Notes: generated from the letters alone by a model not told the origin. Counted from the first letter of the stretch, positions 36,231-47,715 are shown. The stretch is 64,000 nt of DNA from Rapana venosa (GCA_028751875.1 CM054155.1:2572173-2636172), one strand, 5' to 3'. A program made the numbers and translations.

Positions 36231-36630
36231 TCCTCCTCCCTTTCTCTCCTCCTCCCTGCCTCTCTCTCCCTTCCTCCTTCCCTCCCTCCCTTTACCCCCC
36301 CCCCCCTCACAGCCACATTGAAAGCGGCACACACACACAGACTGGAGGAACCATCTTTATTAACACAGGGTCATGTTTCCTTCTCTCTGTGGCCACTGCC
36401 TCATCACGCTGCAGGACCGCTCTGATCCACTCTGCTGCAGCAGGGAGGGGCAGATCACTCACTGTCTCTGCCTGCCACTGACCACTAGATTGGGGGGGGG
36501 GGGGTTAGAGAGGAGGATAGCGATAAAGGAGAGGTGTTATTCAGTGCTTCCCCTCACCCCTCCTAATAATTATGATGTGAAGCTTGTTTTGTTGTGTTGT
36601 TCTTTCTTTCTGTCTCTCCTTCCCAGTGCT

Positions 36631-36726
36631 GGATAGATAGATAGATAGAGAGATAGATAGATAGATGGATGGATGGATGGATGGATAGATAGATAGATAG
36701 ATAGATAGAGAGATAGATAGAGAGAT
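36631..36726. repeat. GATA/GATG/GAGA tetranucleotide array
   Basis: About 95 bases of ATAG/ATGG units. Confidence 0.92.
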
Positions 36727-36984
36727 GTGTGTAGCTGTTCTGCTCTCATATCTAGTTGCGGGGTTCCTTTCATAAAAACTGCAGTTCCATGATGATGCTG
36801 TCGCTTTGATGTTGGGGTCTGGTATTTTTTTCTGGGCTTTGTTGTTGTTGTTGTTGTTATTGATAACTGTCTGTAGCTTTCCATCACTCCCGTTCCTTCT
36901 CTCTTTGGTCTGCTGAGTTCCTTGGGGGGGGGGGGGGGGGTCTTCTTTTCCCCCCTTTTTCTTTCTTCTTCTTCTTTCATTTCA

Positions 36985-37105
36985 CGGCTGAAGCTTTGAG
37001 CTTCACTAATGGTGAGATTGTTGCATATGCAGCCGTTTTTTCCCCACCATTAAGGCATCCACATTCCGACTTCAGGGATATTGGGGGTCAAACAAGAGTC
37101 ATGGT
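36985..37105 (-). mobile_element. SINE fragment (family at 25915/58155)
   Basis: AATGGTGAGATTGTTGCATA, GCAGCCGTTTTTTCCCCACC and CATCCACATTCCGACTTCAG match the tail half of the SINE at 25915-26268 and 58155-58507. The tRNA-like head is absent. Confidence 0.65.
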
Positions 37106-37526
37106 GGGATACGGTGTCAGGTCTCCACTCCCTGAGTGACTGAGGAGGAGGAGGCAAGGGTTGGCACTCTTCCCACCAGGTGGCAAGTGAAGTGTGCCGT
37201 TGCTGATCAAAGCACGTCGGTGTGTGTTCAGATTTGGTGATGGTGGAGATTGGGCTGGCTTTTTTGGTTATGTGATAGAATGCATTGATCATTAGTGTAA
37301 CCTCGTCACTGTTATCATCATCATCATTAGCTCTCTCACTCCTCCTTCTCCTCCTCTTCCTCTTCCTCCCCCCCCCCCATTTTCTCATATTATTGTTCAT
37401 CATTATTATAGTCCTCCTCCTCCTCACCATCATCATCAGAGTAATGACCAAATGATGATGATGATTGTATAGCAGTAATTTCAACTATCCATTCTGACTG
37501 ATGACCGTGATGCTCTGTGGACTCAG

Positions 37527-37706
37527 GGTTACCTGAAGCAGACGCGGAAGAGGCCGGAGATGTTCCCGGAGGAGAAGGTGAGGGTCATCTTCAGCAACAT
37601 CGAGGTCATCTACGCCTTCGCCACCAAACTGCTGGCTGACCTTCAGGCCGCCATCAACACCCAGCAGCCTCACCTGACAGAGTTCGGCCAGTGCTTCCTC
37701 AATAAG
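37527..37706 (+). CDS. SPATA13/ARHGEF4-like: Rho-GEF exon: DH domain, part 2
   Basis: The acceptor is GTGGACTCAG|GGT and the donor AATAAG|GTCTGT. It is 60 codons, phase 0. It encodes GYLKQTRKRPEMFPEEK, VRVIFSNIEVIYAFATKLL and QPHLTEFGQCFLNK, helices of the DH bundle including the FSNIEVIY motif typical of Dbl proteins. The following intron opens with an unusual set of poly-G runs. Confidence 0.96.
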
Positions 37707-37727
37707 GTCTGTCTCTGTCTCTGTGTG

Positions 37728-38045
37728 TGTGGGTGGGGGGGGGGGGGGGGGTGAGCATGCATGTGTGTGATGTGTGTGTCTGTGAGAGGGGGAGAGAGAG
37801 ATTGTGTGTGTGCACACACGCTTGTGTGCGTTGTGTCTGTGTGCGTGTATTTCTCTGTGTATTGGGGGGGGGGGGGGGGGGGGGTGGGGGGGTGTGCAGC
37901 ATGGGTGCACTGTGTGTGCATGTGTGGTCTGTGAGAGGGGGAGAGAGAGAGTGTGTGTGTCATTGTGTGTGTGTGCACGCAGCTTGTGTGCGTCTGTGTC
38001 TGTGTGCGTGTATTTCTCTGGGGGGGGGGGGGGGGGGGGGGGTGT
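37728..38045. repeat. Three degenerate units of about 150 bp ending in long poly-G runs
   Basis: Poly-G runs at about 37734-37751, 37866-37892 and 38019-38042 are separated by similar GT-rich spacers (GTGAGAGGGGGAGAGAGAG; GTGTGCGTGTATTTCTCTG). The series begins about 22 bases after the donor of the DH exon. Confidence 0.88.
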
Positions 38046-38446
38046 CTATGGATCTATTTGTGGAGAAAGGGTCGGGAAGTATGAATGGATAGAGAGAGTG
38101 TGTGTTTTAAGTGTTCCTCAGTGTAACGTCTTTTCACCAAAAAGTAATTATAGACAAGGAGAGAGAGGGAGATTGAGGGAGTGATAATCTTTATCCCCAA
38201 ATGGTTAAGTATTGATATACTTATTTTCATCTGGACCTTGAGAGAGAAAGTTTTTTTTTGGGGGGGATGCACATGACACCAAAAAGTAGAGAAGCTAAAA
38301 TGAAAAGTGGTGGCACAAGTGAAGTGAACTAGACACTAGTTAGTTATGACTTTAACCTGGTAACAACTAACCCCAACTCTCCTGCTTTGCTTAGTGTTCT
38401 GAGACACAGTCATGTTCTATGTCGTAATTTATGTGTGTGCTTTCAG

Positions 38447-38551
38447 ACCCAGCAGTTTGAGATCTACAGCGAGTACTGCAACAACCACCCTGCTGCCTGT
38501 GAGGAGCTGAGAGAAATGTACCGCGTCAAACGGTTCCGCCATTTCTTCGAG
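38447..38551 (+). CDS. SPATA13/ARHGEF4-like: Rho-GEF exon: DH domain, part 3
   Basis: The acceptor is GCTTTCAG|ACC and the donor TTCGAG|GTCAGT. It is 35 codons, phase 0. It encodes TQQFEIYSEYCNNHPAAC and EELREMYRVKRFRHFFE. The EIYSEYCNNHPAAC block is nearly the same as in vertebrate ASEF and collybistin proteins. Confidence 0.96.
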
Positions 38552-38589
38552 GTCAGTCACTGTCTCACACCCTCACCCCCCATCCATCC

Positions 38590-38945
38590 TCTCCTCACTG
38601 TGATTAGGGTCTGCTTTGCCCAGTGGGTGGACAGAGCAGTGATTCACAGATCGCAGGTTCAATTCCTGCTTGCAGGCCAGAGGATGTTTTCTCTGAAGCC
38701 CAGGTGTGTGCAGCCTGCAGTCACTTGCCAGTCCTTGCATGAGATTGGGAACTGAGGTCCTGTGTGGGAATGTACGCGTGTGTGGATGCACGCAGAAGAT
38801 CTTAGGCACACGTTGAAACCTGTTCTGCCTTTCAGAAGTGTAGGCCATTTGTGCCAGTGGGAACCGATGACAAAATTTACAAAATGTTGCAGGCGTGTTA
38901 GATCGTAGTCTGCCTTTGACAAAAACAGTGCAGGCCATTATGCAC
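38590..38945 (+). mobile_element. tRNA-derived SINE
   Basis: The head GTCTGCTTTGCCCAGTGGGT GGACAGAGCAG and B-box-like CGCAGGTTCAATTCCTGC give a tRNA-like polymerase III promoter. The tail contains GGGAACCGATGACAAAATTT ACAAAA, shared with 22983-23010 and, on the other strand, with 43148-43170. It inserted in the intron 40 bases after the donor of the 38447-38551 exon. Confidence 0.75.
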
Positions 38946-39147
38946 GGATAAAGTGGATAGCAACATGTTTAAAATGGTCACGTCAAACCCTGACGTCTGC
39001 CACGGCCAGAGCTAGTACACCCGTACACTGACTCTCTCTGCCCAGGCTTTCCCAGTCAGCAGTGAGGTCACTCTCACACTCTCTTCTCTGCAGGCTAGCG
39101 AACCTGGTCAAGAACTAATGAACGCATTCCTTTTTTTTTCTCTGCAG

Positions 39148-39405
39148 GCGTGTCGGCTGCTGCAGGAGATGACGGAGATTCCTCTGGAGGGCTTCCTGCT
39201 GACCCCGGTGCAGAAGATCTGCAAGTACCACCTGCAGCTGGCGGAGCTGCTCAAGTACACCCCGGAGGACCACCCCGACTTCCCCCAGGTCAGGTCGGCG
39301 GTGGAGGCCATGAAGCACATCGCCAAGCTGGTCAACGAGCGAAAACGCAAAATGGAGAGCATCGAGACCCTGGCCGAGTGGCAGATGATGGTCGACGATT
39401 GGGAG
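39148..39405 (+). CDS. SPATA13/ARHGEF4-like: Rho-GEF exon: DH domain, part 4, and DH-PH junction
   Basis: The acceptor is TTCTCTGCAG|GCG and the donor TGGGAG|GTGGGT. It is 86 codons, phase 0. It encodes ACRLLQEMTEIPLEGF, the CR3 core LLTPVQKICKYHLQLAELL, KYTPEDHPDFPQVRSAVEAM and the last DH helix (LVNERKRKMESIETLAEWQ). The CR3 helix is the main GTPase-binding surface and all its hallmark residues are present. The donor is followed by a small GGTGAAGGTCAGGG repeat. Confidence 0.97.
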
Positions 39406-39468
39406 GTGGGTGAAGGTCAGGGGGGTGAAGGTCAGGGGGGTGAAGGTCAGGGGGGTGGAGGTCAGGGT
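39406..39468. repeat. 15-bp tandem repeat at a donor site
   Basis: GTGAAGGTCAGGGGG is repeated about four times, the last with GGAGG. It starts within the donor sequence of the DH exon, so each unit also looks like a weak GT donor. Confidence 0.85.
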
Positions 39469-39862
39469 GGGGCAGTGTCAGATGGGGTCAGAGCATGTTA
39501 CATAGGGTGGTTTAGGCGGGGTGGGAGAGGGTCATCAATGAAACTGAAACAAAATGTGCAGAAAGAAATGGCTGTGAGCTCTTCAGACTAAGCAGAAATT
39601 AATCTATGAATACTTTTGTTTTCTGATATTGACAGAAAAAACTTTCTTTCTTCTCCTTTGAAGATAAAACCAATCAGAATTAGAATAGCATAAAGATGTT
39701 GACTCTGTTCGGTCTGTTGTTGTTCTGTTGTGACCTTAGTTGAATCTGCTTCATCGGAAGTGCGACATTCCAGATAGCTACCTTCTTAGGCATATACCAA
39801 ACATCGTCCTCAGTGGGTGAACTGTCACAGGTGCAAATTCTTCAGTGTGTGCTGTTTTCCAG

Positions 39863-39985
39863 GATCCTGACATTCTGGATCGACAGCTTGTGCTATCTAC
39901 TCCGGGGATCTGACATGAGTTCAACGCCAACGTGCTGGTCCGGAACGCTACTTCTTCCTTTTCGACCCCAGTGGTCTACTAAAAG
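39863..39985 (+). pseudogene. SPATA13/ARHGEF4-like: PH-domain exon 1 of the Rho-GEF, with several indels
   Basis: Intact acceptor (GTTTTCCAG|GAT) and donor (AAAAG|GTATGC) frame 123 bases. The start DPDILDR continues the DH exon in frame, as expected after WE. Then the frame shifts: IYSGDLT and RYFFLFD, both hallmark PH strand sequences, are readable only in another frame, with a TGA between them, and the end looks like a damaged DHQVVYCKR. At least four single-base losses are needed to explain it. Called pseudo only because it cannot be translated as given; local assembly error is the favoured explanation. Confidence 0.7.
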
Positions 39986-40741
39986 GTATGCATGCCTATT
40001 GCTCTCTTTTCCTTGTTTTCTAAGGTTGTTTTTTGTGTGCCTTAGTTGGTTCTTCGCCAAGACGGAGCTCTGAGGTTCACCGTTGTGACGATTTTCTGTG
40101 TTTTTGTTGGTTGTTCTGTCGTGGTGTCTGTCTGTTTGTCTGTGTGTGTATCGTGTGTATGTGTCTGCTTGTGTGGTTATGTGTGTGTCTGTATGCGTGT
40201 GTGTGTTGTGTGTGTCTGTCTGTGTTGTCTGTCTGTTGTGTGTGTGTCTGTCTGGTATGTGTGTGTCTGTCTGGTGTTGTTGTGTGTGTTGTCTGTGTGT
40301 GTGTGTGTGTGTCTGTCTGCGTGTTGTATGTGTGTGTGTCTGTCTGTGTGTGTGTTGTGTGTGTTGTCTGTCTGTGTGTGTATGTGTGTGTCTGTCTGTG
40401 TGTGTGTGTGTGTCTGTCTGCGTGTGGTGTGTGTGATGTGTGTGTCTGTGTGACCGTTTGCCTATCTTTGGGGTGGCCGCATTTTGACTGAGGGATGATT
40501 TCTAAATAGGACACTGGTTTTGACATCCATTATAATTTTCATATGTAAAACATTTTGATGTTAAATCTCAGATTTAAGTGTGTGTGTGTGTGCTTGTGTG
40601 TGTGAGAAAGAGAGAGAGAAGAGAGAGAATATGGATGTGTATTATGTGAATTGTACATGACTCTGTGTTGTGTGTGTGTGTGTGTGTGATTAAGTGTAGT
40701 GTAAGAGATGTGACGTCATTTTTTGTTGTGTGCATGATGTG

Positions 40742-40830
40742 TGTTGAAGAATGAACAGCTTTGTGTACAAGGGTAGGGTCAGGATGGACGAGAGCTTGTG
40801 TGTTCATTCTGATGGCAGAGGTCGACCTAG
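40742..40830 (+). pseudogene. SPATA13/ARHGEF4-like: Probable PH-domain exon 2, damaged
   Basis: One frame reads FVYKGRVRMDES (40769-40805), which fits the PH segment YYKGRIDMDE known in this family. The bases before it (GTGTTGAAGAATGAACAGC) resemble a damaged DLLKRN-type segment. Exact borders cannot be set; AAG|AATGAACAG is a possible acceptor. Found by order and similarity only. Confidence 0.45.
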
Positions 40831-41774
40831 ATTTTCGGACAACCCTTGTGTAACAGCTGTCTTTTTACTGTGTGTGGAGAAAGTGTTCATTGAAGTCACG
40901 CAGGACTTGACCTGAATCAGCCAGTGTCAAAGTTAGAGATGTAGTTTCCAGCAGAGTGATTTTGAGACTGTACTGGAACACAGTTTTCTCATAGCAGATG
41001 TGTGAATTGTTAAATTTCATTACATAAAATTTTTACATAAAAGATTACAGTAGGAAATGAAATCTTACTCTGTTATTCTTGTGCACTAAAGAGTAAATGG
41101 ATGTGACTGACTTATTTTGGCACATTTTAGATGTGTTTCATTTCTGCAGTAAGTTGATTGATTGTTTGGTTTTCCTCTAGACATAGTTTAATTTCTGAAA
41201 TTGTGAAACTTCATTAAATACTATGAAACACTTTATCATGCAGTTAAATACTTAATGAGGACATAGGATATTTTAAAAAATTAACTCCCCCCATATCATA
41301 TTTTTTTGTGGAGAGGAGGGTTTTGATTTATACCTGACTGACTGACTTGGGCCTTGAGTAGAAGGACTTGCCCCAGAAAGCTGGTTGCAGAATCTGCATG
41401 GTGCTCCCTCCCAACAGTCCGCTAGACCGCAGGAAGGGTGAAAGGGAAGACAGACTTCTCCCTGACCTCACGAGGAGTCGCTGTGCCAGGCCACTGAATT
41501 TGTCAGGCATGTGTCTGCAGCAAGCTGAACCAGACAGAGCCCATCTCTCCTGTAGGTCACAGTTGGCATGCGGTGGGGTATGATATGGCTCGCTCACTGC
41601 GTACAGTAGCCTGGACTGCTGCTGGCCTCTGCTGGTTATGGGGCTAGACCTGGTGTGGCTGACTGTGTGTGCGTGTGGTGTGTGTGGTGTGTGTGCACTG
41701 CGTGTGACGTGGACTTAGGTGGTGGTGCGGAGTGGTTGTGTGTGTCTCGGCGTGGTAGCTTCTGACGTGGGCTT

Positions 41775-41900
41775 GACAGAACATGCAGTAACAACGTGAC
41801 GGTTGCGCAACGCCTCTCAATGGTGCATGCCGACCCTCGATGACGAGCAAGTGGTACCTGATGGTGGCCAAGGTCCCCACCATAAGCAGCCTGGCATCAT
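41775..41900 (+). pseudogene. SPATA13/ARHGEF4-like: Probable PH-domain exon 3, damaged
   Basis: Pieces in shifting frames read NNVTV, then a damaged RNAFKVHAD, then TSKWYLMVAK (41839-41868), then HKQ.WHHNF. This is the order of PH strands 5-7 and the start of the C-terminal helix in this family (NAFKL, EWYLFCAK, DKQRW). Several single-base gains and losses separate them. Borders are uncertain; TTGACAG or ATGCAG before 41790 could be the acceptor. Confidence 0.45.
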
Positions 41901-41959
41901 AACTTCCCGACGGAGTACGACTGCCACTGAAGACAGTACTGAGACGAACAGTAGCATAC

Positions 41960-43012
41960 ACTCACTAGCACTGCACATCTGCACTACACTACACATCACA
42001 CTGCACACATGACCACTGCACTCACTAACTGCAACACTGCACTCACTGAACTGCACTGCACTGCACTACACTGCACTGCACTACATGACACTGCACTACA
42101 CTGCACTGCACTACACTACACTGCACTGTACACTACACTGCACTACACTGCACTTACTACACTACACATACACACACTACACTCACCCACACACACACTA
42201 CACTACTCACGCACTCTACACGACCAACGACCACTCACTACACACACCACCACACTCACACCCACCACACCACACTACACTACCTACACTCACCACCTTA
42301 CTACACCACACTACACTACACCACACTACACCACACTACACTACACTCACACTGCACACACACCACTACACTACACTCACTCACCACACTACCACTACCA
42401 CCTACACTACACTACACCACACCACACCACACCACACTAACCACACTACACACCTACACTCATCACTACACCACACTCACCACACACACTACACTATACC
42501 ACTCACCACACTACACACCACTACACTACACTGCACACACCACTACACCACACCACACCCACTCACTACACCACACTACACTACACCAACCACACCACAC
42601 ACACCACCACACCACACTACACTACACTACACCCACCACACACTCCAACACCACACCACACCCACCACACACTCACTGCACTCACACCACACACTCCACA
42701 CACCACACCACCACACTAACTACACCCACACACTAGCACTACACACACTACACTACACTACCCACACACACACTACACACACACACCCACACACACACTA
42801 CACCACTACACCACACCACACACACCACACTCACGCACTCACTACACCACAACACCACCACACCACACCACACCGCACTGCACTACACTACACTCACACT
42901 ACACTACACCACACTACACACACACACACTACACTCACTACACTACACTGCACTGCACTACACCACACCACACTACACCACACTACACCACACTACACTA
43001 CTCTACCACAGT
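41960..43012. repeat. Irregular (ACTAC)n / (CACTACACTGC)n array, about 1 kb
   Basis: About 1050 bases are built from ACTAC, ACTGC, ACCAC and ACAC words without a fixed period. The plus strand is almost free of G. The irregularity could reflect biology or noisy consensus sequence. Confidence 0.92.
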
Positions 43013-43144
43013 CAGTCAGTTCTGCAGAGTGTCAACCTGTTCCTATGTGTGTGCGTGTTTGTTTTATTCTGTTTAATTCTTTTATTTCGAGGATAATGGA
43101 ATCAGCACTCCTTGCTTTTTTACATCCTGTCCCCTGTGTGTATG

Positions 43145-43345
43145 CAGTTTTGTAAATTTTGTCATCTGCTCCCTTCGACACACAATGGCCTACTATTCCG
43201 AAAAGTGGAACTGGTTTTAACGTGTGCGCAAGATTTCTGCATGCGTTTGCAGATGGGCATCAGTTTATAGTCTCATTCAAAGGACTTTTGGGGGGAGTAG
43301 AGTCGGCTCTTATGTTGTTAACTCCAGAGGAAAAATCCTCTTGAA
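43145..43345 (-). mobile_element. SINE fragment, antisense
   Basis: TTTTGTAAATTTTGTCATCT and ACACAATGGCCTAC are the reverse complement of the SINE tail at 38840-38885 and 22983-23010. The rest is too diverged to align by eye. Confidence 0.5.
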
Positions 43346-43785
43346 TGAGAAGAGATATTTTTGGCAAACAATGGAAGGGAAGCAACTGTATTTTCTCCAT
43401 GTTGAAAGATCACAATATAATTATATGATATAACTCGGCATGTGTGTGCATGTGTACGTGTGCTGTAATTTGTATGTTTTATGTGCTTTAAAGCTTGTCA
43501 TTGAAAAATCCTAAACACTGTACAATTATTGCATTTTCATGTATGCCGTCACCAAACTGGAGATTTGTGACCTTGTTGTAGGTTACCCTAAAGTCCATTT
43601 TATACCCTGTTTTAATCTGTCTGTAGTTCCACAGTTTTAATCTGAGATTTGAAATTCTACCTGGCTGTAAACAAGAAGACTGGACTGGACTGGACTGGAC
43701 TGGACTGGACCCTAAAATCTGTTCTCTCAAACTTTCTTCTGTGGCCAATGTCATTTCTAACATGATTGTCAAACGTGTGTTTCAG

Positions 43786-43860
43786 ATTTCAACATTCCCC
43801 ATCATCTGAAGCAGGCCATTGTGTCCAACCTGAAGCAGAAATCCAGCAGTAAATCCAAAG
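43786..43860 (+). CDS. SPATA13/ARHGEF4-like: Rho-GEF exon after the PH domain
   Basis: The acceptor is GTGTTTCAG|ATT and the donor TCCAAAG|GTGGGT. Reading FNIPHHLKQAIVSNLKQK and SSSKSK, it starts in phase 1 (two bases complete a codon) and ends phase 1. The position after the PH domain and the amphipathic LKQAIVSNLKQK suggest the end of the PH C-terminal helix region. Confidence 0.85.
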
Positions 43861-44179
43861 GTGGGTGGTGACTCCTGTGCTGATTTCATCTGCTGTCTCA
43901 TAAAGCATGAATGTGTATGTTACCACACTTGCAAAAACAACTGCAGATTTCTGAATGCACTATAGATTAAGACTGTTGACATTAAGCTATATGAATAACA
44001 ACAAGCTAATCATGTTGATTACTGTTACCGTGAAATAACCAACCTCTACTGCAATTTGTTTTTAATAACCATTTTTTTATGGAGTCTATTGAGATGAACA
44101 GTTTTTTTTAAATGTTCATTAAAATCCTTTTTAAACTTTCAAACGGTTACATCTCTCTCTCTCTCTCCTCTCTCTTCTC

Positions 44180-44216
<37 letters not shown>

Positions 44217-44218
44217 TC

Positions 44219-44746
44219 ATGTCAAACCTTATCTAAAACTTGATATGGATATACATTTGAAAAGAATTATGTCTAAGTTTAGACTTGGTGTATCAGATAT
44301 AAATGTTCATAAATTCAGATACAGAGAACATGATATTGACGACCTCAGGCTGCTATGCCCATTATGTAAGCAAGCACCGGAGGATGAAGTACATTTTGTG
44401 TTGTGCTGTCCAGTTTTTGAGGATGTTAGGCAGAACTATAGCCCTGTTAAATATAGTAGACAGCCTAATTTATTTAGACTCTGTTTACTCCTGGCATCAA
44501 GTCATCCTGAGGTTGTGCGCAGCCTCACTTTATATTTGTGTAGAGCTTTCAGAATAAGAGAGATAATGTTATCCTCAGTGATATTTTTGTAGCTTTTTGT
44601 TATATAGTAACATGTTGTCTGTGTGTGTGTGTGTTTTTGTTTATTTTATTTTATTTTTTTAACCAAAATACTAAGCAGTTCGGCAACCCCCTTCATGTAT
44701 GGGCCAATGGCCTTTTTGTGAATAAATCATTCGAGTTTGAGTTCTC
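44219..44746 (+). mobile_element. 5'-truncated LINE, copy 2
   Basis: It starts abruptly inside a (CT)n tract and carries the last 115 codons of a LINE ORF2 (44245-44592), with MSKFRLGVSDINVHKFRYRE and CPLCKQAPEDEVHFVLCCP. The 3' UTR GCAGTTCGGCAACCCCCTTC ends TTCGAGTTTGAGTTC directly before CT repeats. It differs from copy 1 (30 kb) by a few substitutions and a 12-base insertion or deletion. The CxxC...H...C motif is typical of the C-terminus of many LINEs. Confidence 0.85.
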
Positions 44747-46371
44747 TCTCTGTTTCTCTCTCTCTCTCTTGTATGATATGCACAAAGCACACTCACACAT
44801 GCCACCACTTTCAGCTAAGTCTTGTTGATACTGCTAGTACTACTGTTGCTGCTACTTCTTCTCCTTGTTTCTCTTCTTCCTTCCCCTCTTTCTCCTCTCT
44901 CTTTCTTTTCTTCTCCTTTTGGTCCTCATCTCCCTCCTTTCTTCTTTGCCTTTCTCTCTCTCGTTTAGTTTGAGTTTTGTGGGTTAAATCAGGTGTCTGA
45001 CCAGTTTTCTTGTTTGTTTAGATATTCACAGCTGAGAGTAACATGAACTTCAATGACTCTTTTTTTTTTTTTTTTTGTATTGATGGCAAAGCTAGATAGA
45101 TATTTTGGGTGGTTATATGGATGAGAGAGTGTGTGGACAAACGTGGTTGTGAAGTCAGGCCGTCATACGTGTTCCAGGCATTTTACTGTGGTTATCATCA
45201 TCACTCAGCAAATCAGATCGTTGACGCAGGTATCATCCCAGCATCCCTCACCGTTTTTGCTTTCCACCCCTCCCCCCTCCCCCCCACCCCCCGCCTTTGG
45301 TTTTGTTTCATTTTCTGACACCACGCTGCCTGCATTATGATACTGACCTGTGTACAGGGCTCAGCTGATTGGTTGGTTTGGGGTGTGTAGAGCGACTCCA
45401 TCATGGTCTCTCAGGGGGCAGTGGTCGGTCAGGGGAAGATCCACCGTTTTTGTAGCAAAATTGATTATCGCTCATTACTGAATGTAGCCTACCTCTCACC
45501 TTTGGAAAATGTATTGCTGTTTGGAGTATGGATGACTAAGCCACTTTTGTACAGGGTCACCATGTCAGAACTGTGGAGAGTGCAGTGTCTAGGCATTTAT
45601 TGTGGTGTGGTGTAACAGTGTAATGATCATGTCCATTCAGTCACTCATAGACTGTAACTGTGTACTCTGACTGGAGAGTGAAACATGTTTGTCAGTGAAT
45701 ATGGACTGGACTTACCAGCAAACTTCCTTTCTCGGTACTAAAACGTAGGCTCAAGAGATGAGAGACATGAAAGTAATCGTCTGGAAAAGTATCCGTAAAT
45801 CCATAGCTGCTGTTCATCAGTTTGAGTTGTAAAGTGTACACTCAGAGAAAAACACAGGGGAGGAATGTTTTGAGTAAAGGTTTTGTTTTCATTGTACACA
45901 TTTGTCTTTCCCATTTCTTTGGTTTCATGACATAGGTGTAGTTTTAGATCCCTGTTAACATAATGTTTGCACAAAATCTTAAAATGTGTAACAGTAAGTA
46001 ATGTTCCAAATAGACAGTAGCTTGGGTTTTTGTATAGGTAAACTGCTGCCTTGAATGATAGCACATTTTCAGAGGTTGCTGTGTCAGCACGGAGTGTGAT
46101 CTGCATCTGCATGAGCAGCACTGAAGTAGAATGAGGTGTGATGCTTTGCTGTGTGGAGTGCATGGGGCTCCCTGTCACTGTCAGTGTGCAGAAATGGGCC
46201 CGTTATACTGTCCATAGACCGACTGAGGCTGGGTTTGCTGTGCACAGAAACCCATGTCAGCATTTATAGCTAAAGCTGCTTTAGCTGTGGGTCATCAGAA
46301 CCTTGTGGATTGCCATTGTCCAACTTCATAGAGTATCAGTTTCCCCCTTCACTTATCAAGTGAAATACTGG

Positions 46372-46550
46372 TTATACACACTGCTCATAATTCACCACAT
46401 GTATAATTATACACACTGTTCATAATTCACCACACGTATAATTATACACACTGCTCATACTTCACCACATGTATAATTATACAGACTGCTCATAATTCAC
46501 CACATGTATAATTATACACACTGCTCATAATTCACCACATGTATAATTAA
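46372..46550. repeat. 35-bp tandem repeat, 5 copies
   Basis: The unit is CATAATTCACCACATGTATA plus ATTATACACACTGCT, with few mismatches. Confidence 0.92.
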
Positions 46551-47715
46551 ACAGATTGTGCTTAATTCACATGTATTAAGATTGCACTTGTCTAATCTCA
46601 CCTGGGTGCACATTAATTAATACTGGTGTGTGAAATAATCAACTGAAATAATTTGTATTGTGTTGTTGTTGTTGTTGTTGTCATTGTTGATCAGTCTGAA
46701 TAAACTGGTGTTGGGAATTTCTATAATGAACACGTAACAATCACCCTTAAATCCGGGTCTCACGTAATGATAAGCCTCTGTCACCACGGTGCTTTTTTGT
46801 TTCCTCTCTCAAAACTGAAAATGTACGTGTTATTTTTCATGTGAATTTCACCGTGACTGATGTAGTGTGGTTGATGAAATATGTCAGTTCCATTATGCTA
46901 AAGATTGGATTGGATTGGATGCTAAAAACAGCATAAAACAATATATTATTTGACATTTATAGTTTTCAGTTGTTTTGTTGTTTTTGCTATGCTTCTGTTA
47001 TACTGTTTGTTCCTGGAGCTGAGTGTGTTACTTATTTGCCTTTTTTCCAGTTTATTTCAGTAATCTAGCTCTTAGAAAATGATAAGATAAAAATAGACAT
47101 TTTTTAAAAAGTAATCTTTCTCTTGTTGTCAAACTTTAGCATAGAGGTTTATGCACATTTTAAATCCCAAGATATGTTTGATAGCAAATCAACCAGTTAC
47201 CTTTTATCAATGACATCAAAAATGCATACTAAAAGACTGGTTTTCAACACACACAAACAAAACAAAAAGCAAAACAAACATCCAAAATATCTTTTCTCTC
47301 TACACTGCTTAAACTCAAATCACACTGTGTGTCTGCTCTCCCCCCCTCATTGTCTGTTCTTCCTTGTATTTCTTCTGTCTTCCATTCTGAACACTTGTGT
47401 TTCGACTAGTTATTTTATTCTTGATAGTCTTTGTTTAAATGATCTTATTTGTTTTTTTCTGTGGGTTGTAAAGATACACGAATTTAAAACAAAACTTTAT
47501 AAAAAAAAAAATTCACTTTTGAACCACTGATGCATGTTTAATGTAAGCTCTTGATTCTTGAAAAGAGAGAGAGAGGGAAGGAGAGAGAGGGAAGGGGAGA
47601 GAAACCTTGATTTCTGGTTGTTTGAGGGGTGGGGGGGGGGTTATTGGAGGGGGGTGATTTTTGTTTATTTTTGCCTGCCACATTTGTCTCATCTGTGTGT
47701 GATGTGTGATTTCAG

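Larger units (their letters stand above)
39986..43785 (+). other. Intronic sequence around the damaged PH exons
   Basis: It includes a long GT/CTGT-rich stretch (40125-40455), AT-rich unique sequence (40820-41330), the ACTAC array (41960-43012), an antisense SINE fragment (43145-43345) and TGGAC repeats (43679-43710). Remaining PH exons could be hidden in sequence too noisy to read. Confidence 0.6.
43861..47715 (+). other. Intron of the Rho-GEF gene
   Basis: Phase 1. It contains LINE copy 2 (44219-44746), AT-rich unique sequence, a 35-bp repeat (46372-46550) and a short GA-rich and poly-G stretch (47560-47660). No exon is recognised. Confidence 0.8.

Noticed and set aside
41368..41583. Short frame as another Rho-GEF exon
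   Set aside because: The translation does not resemble any part of the DH or PH domains and no good splice sites flank it.
42009..43012. His/Thr/Tyr-rich open frames of 143 and 356 codons
   Set aside because: Produced by the ACTAC array, which lacks stop triplets in these frames.
45400..45480. Possible exon starting AGCGACTCCATCATGGTC
   Set aside because: The exons at 43786-43860 and 47716-47891 already join in phase, and the segment has no family likeness.
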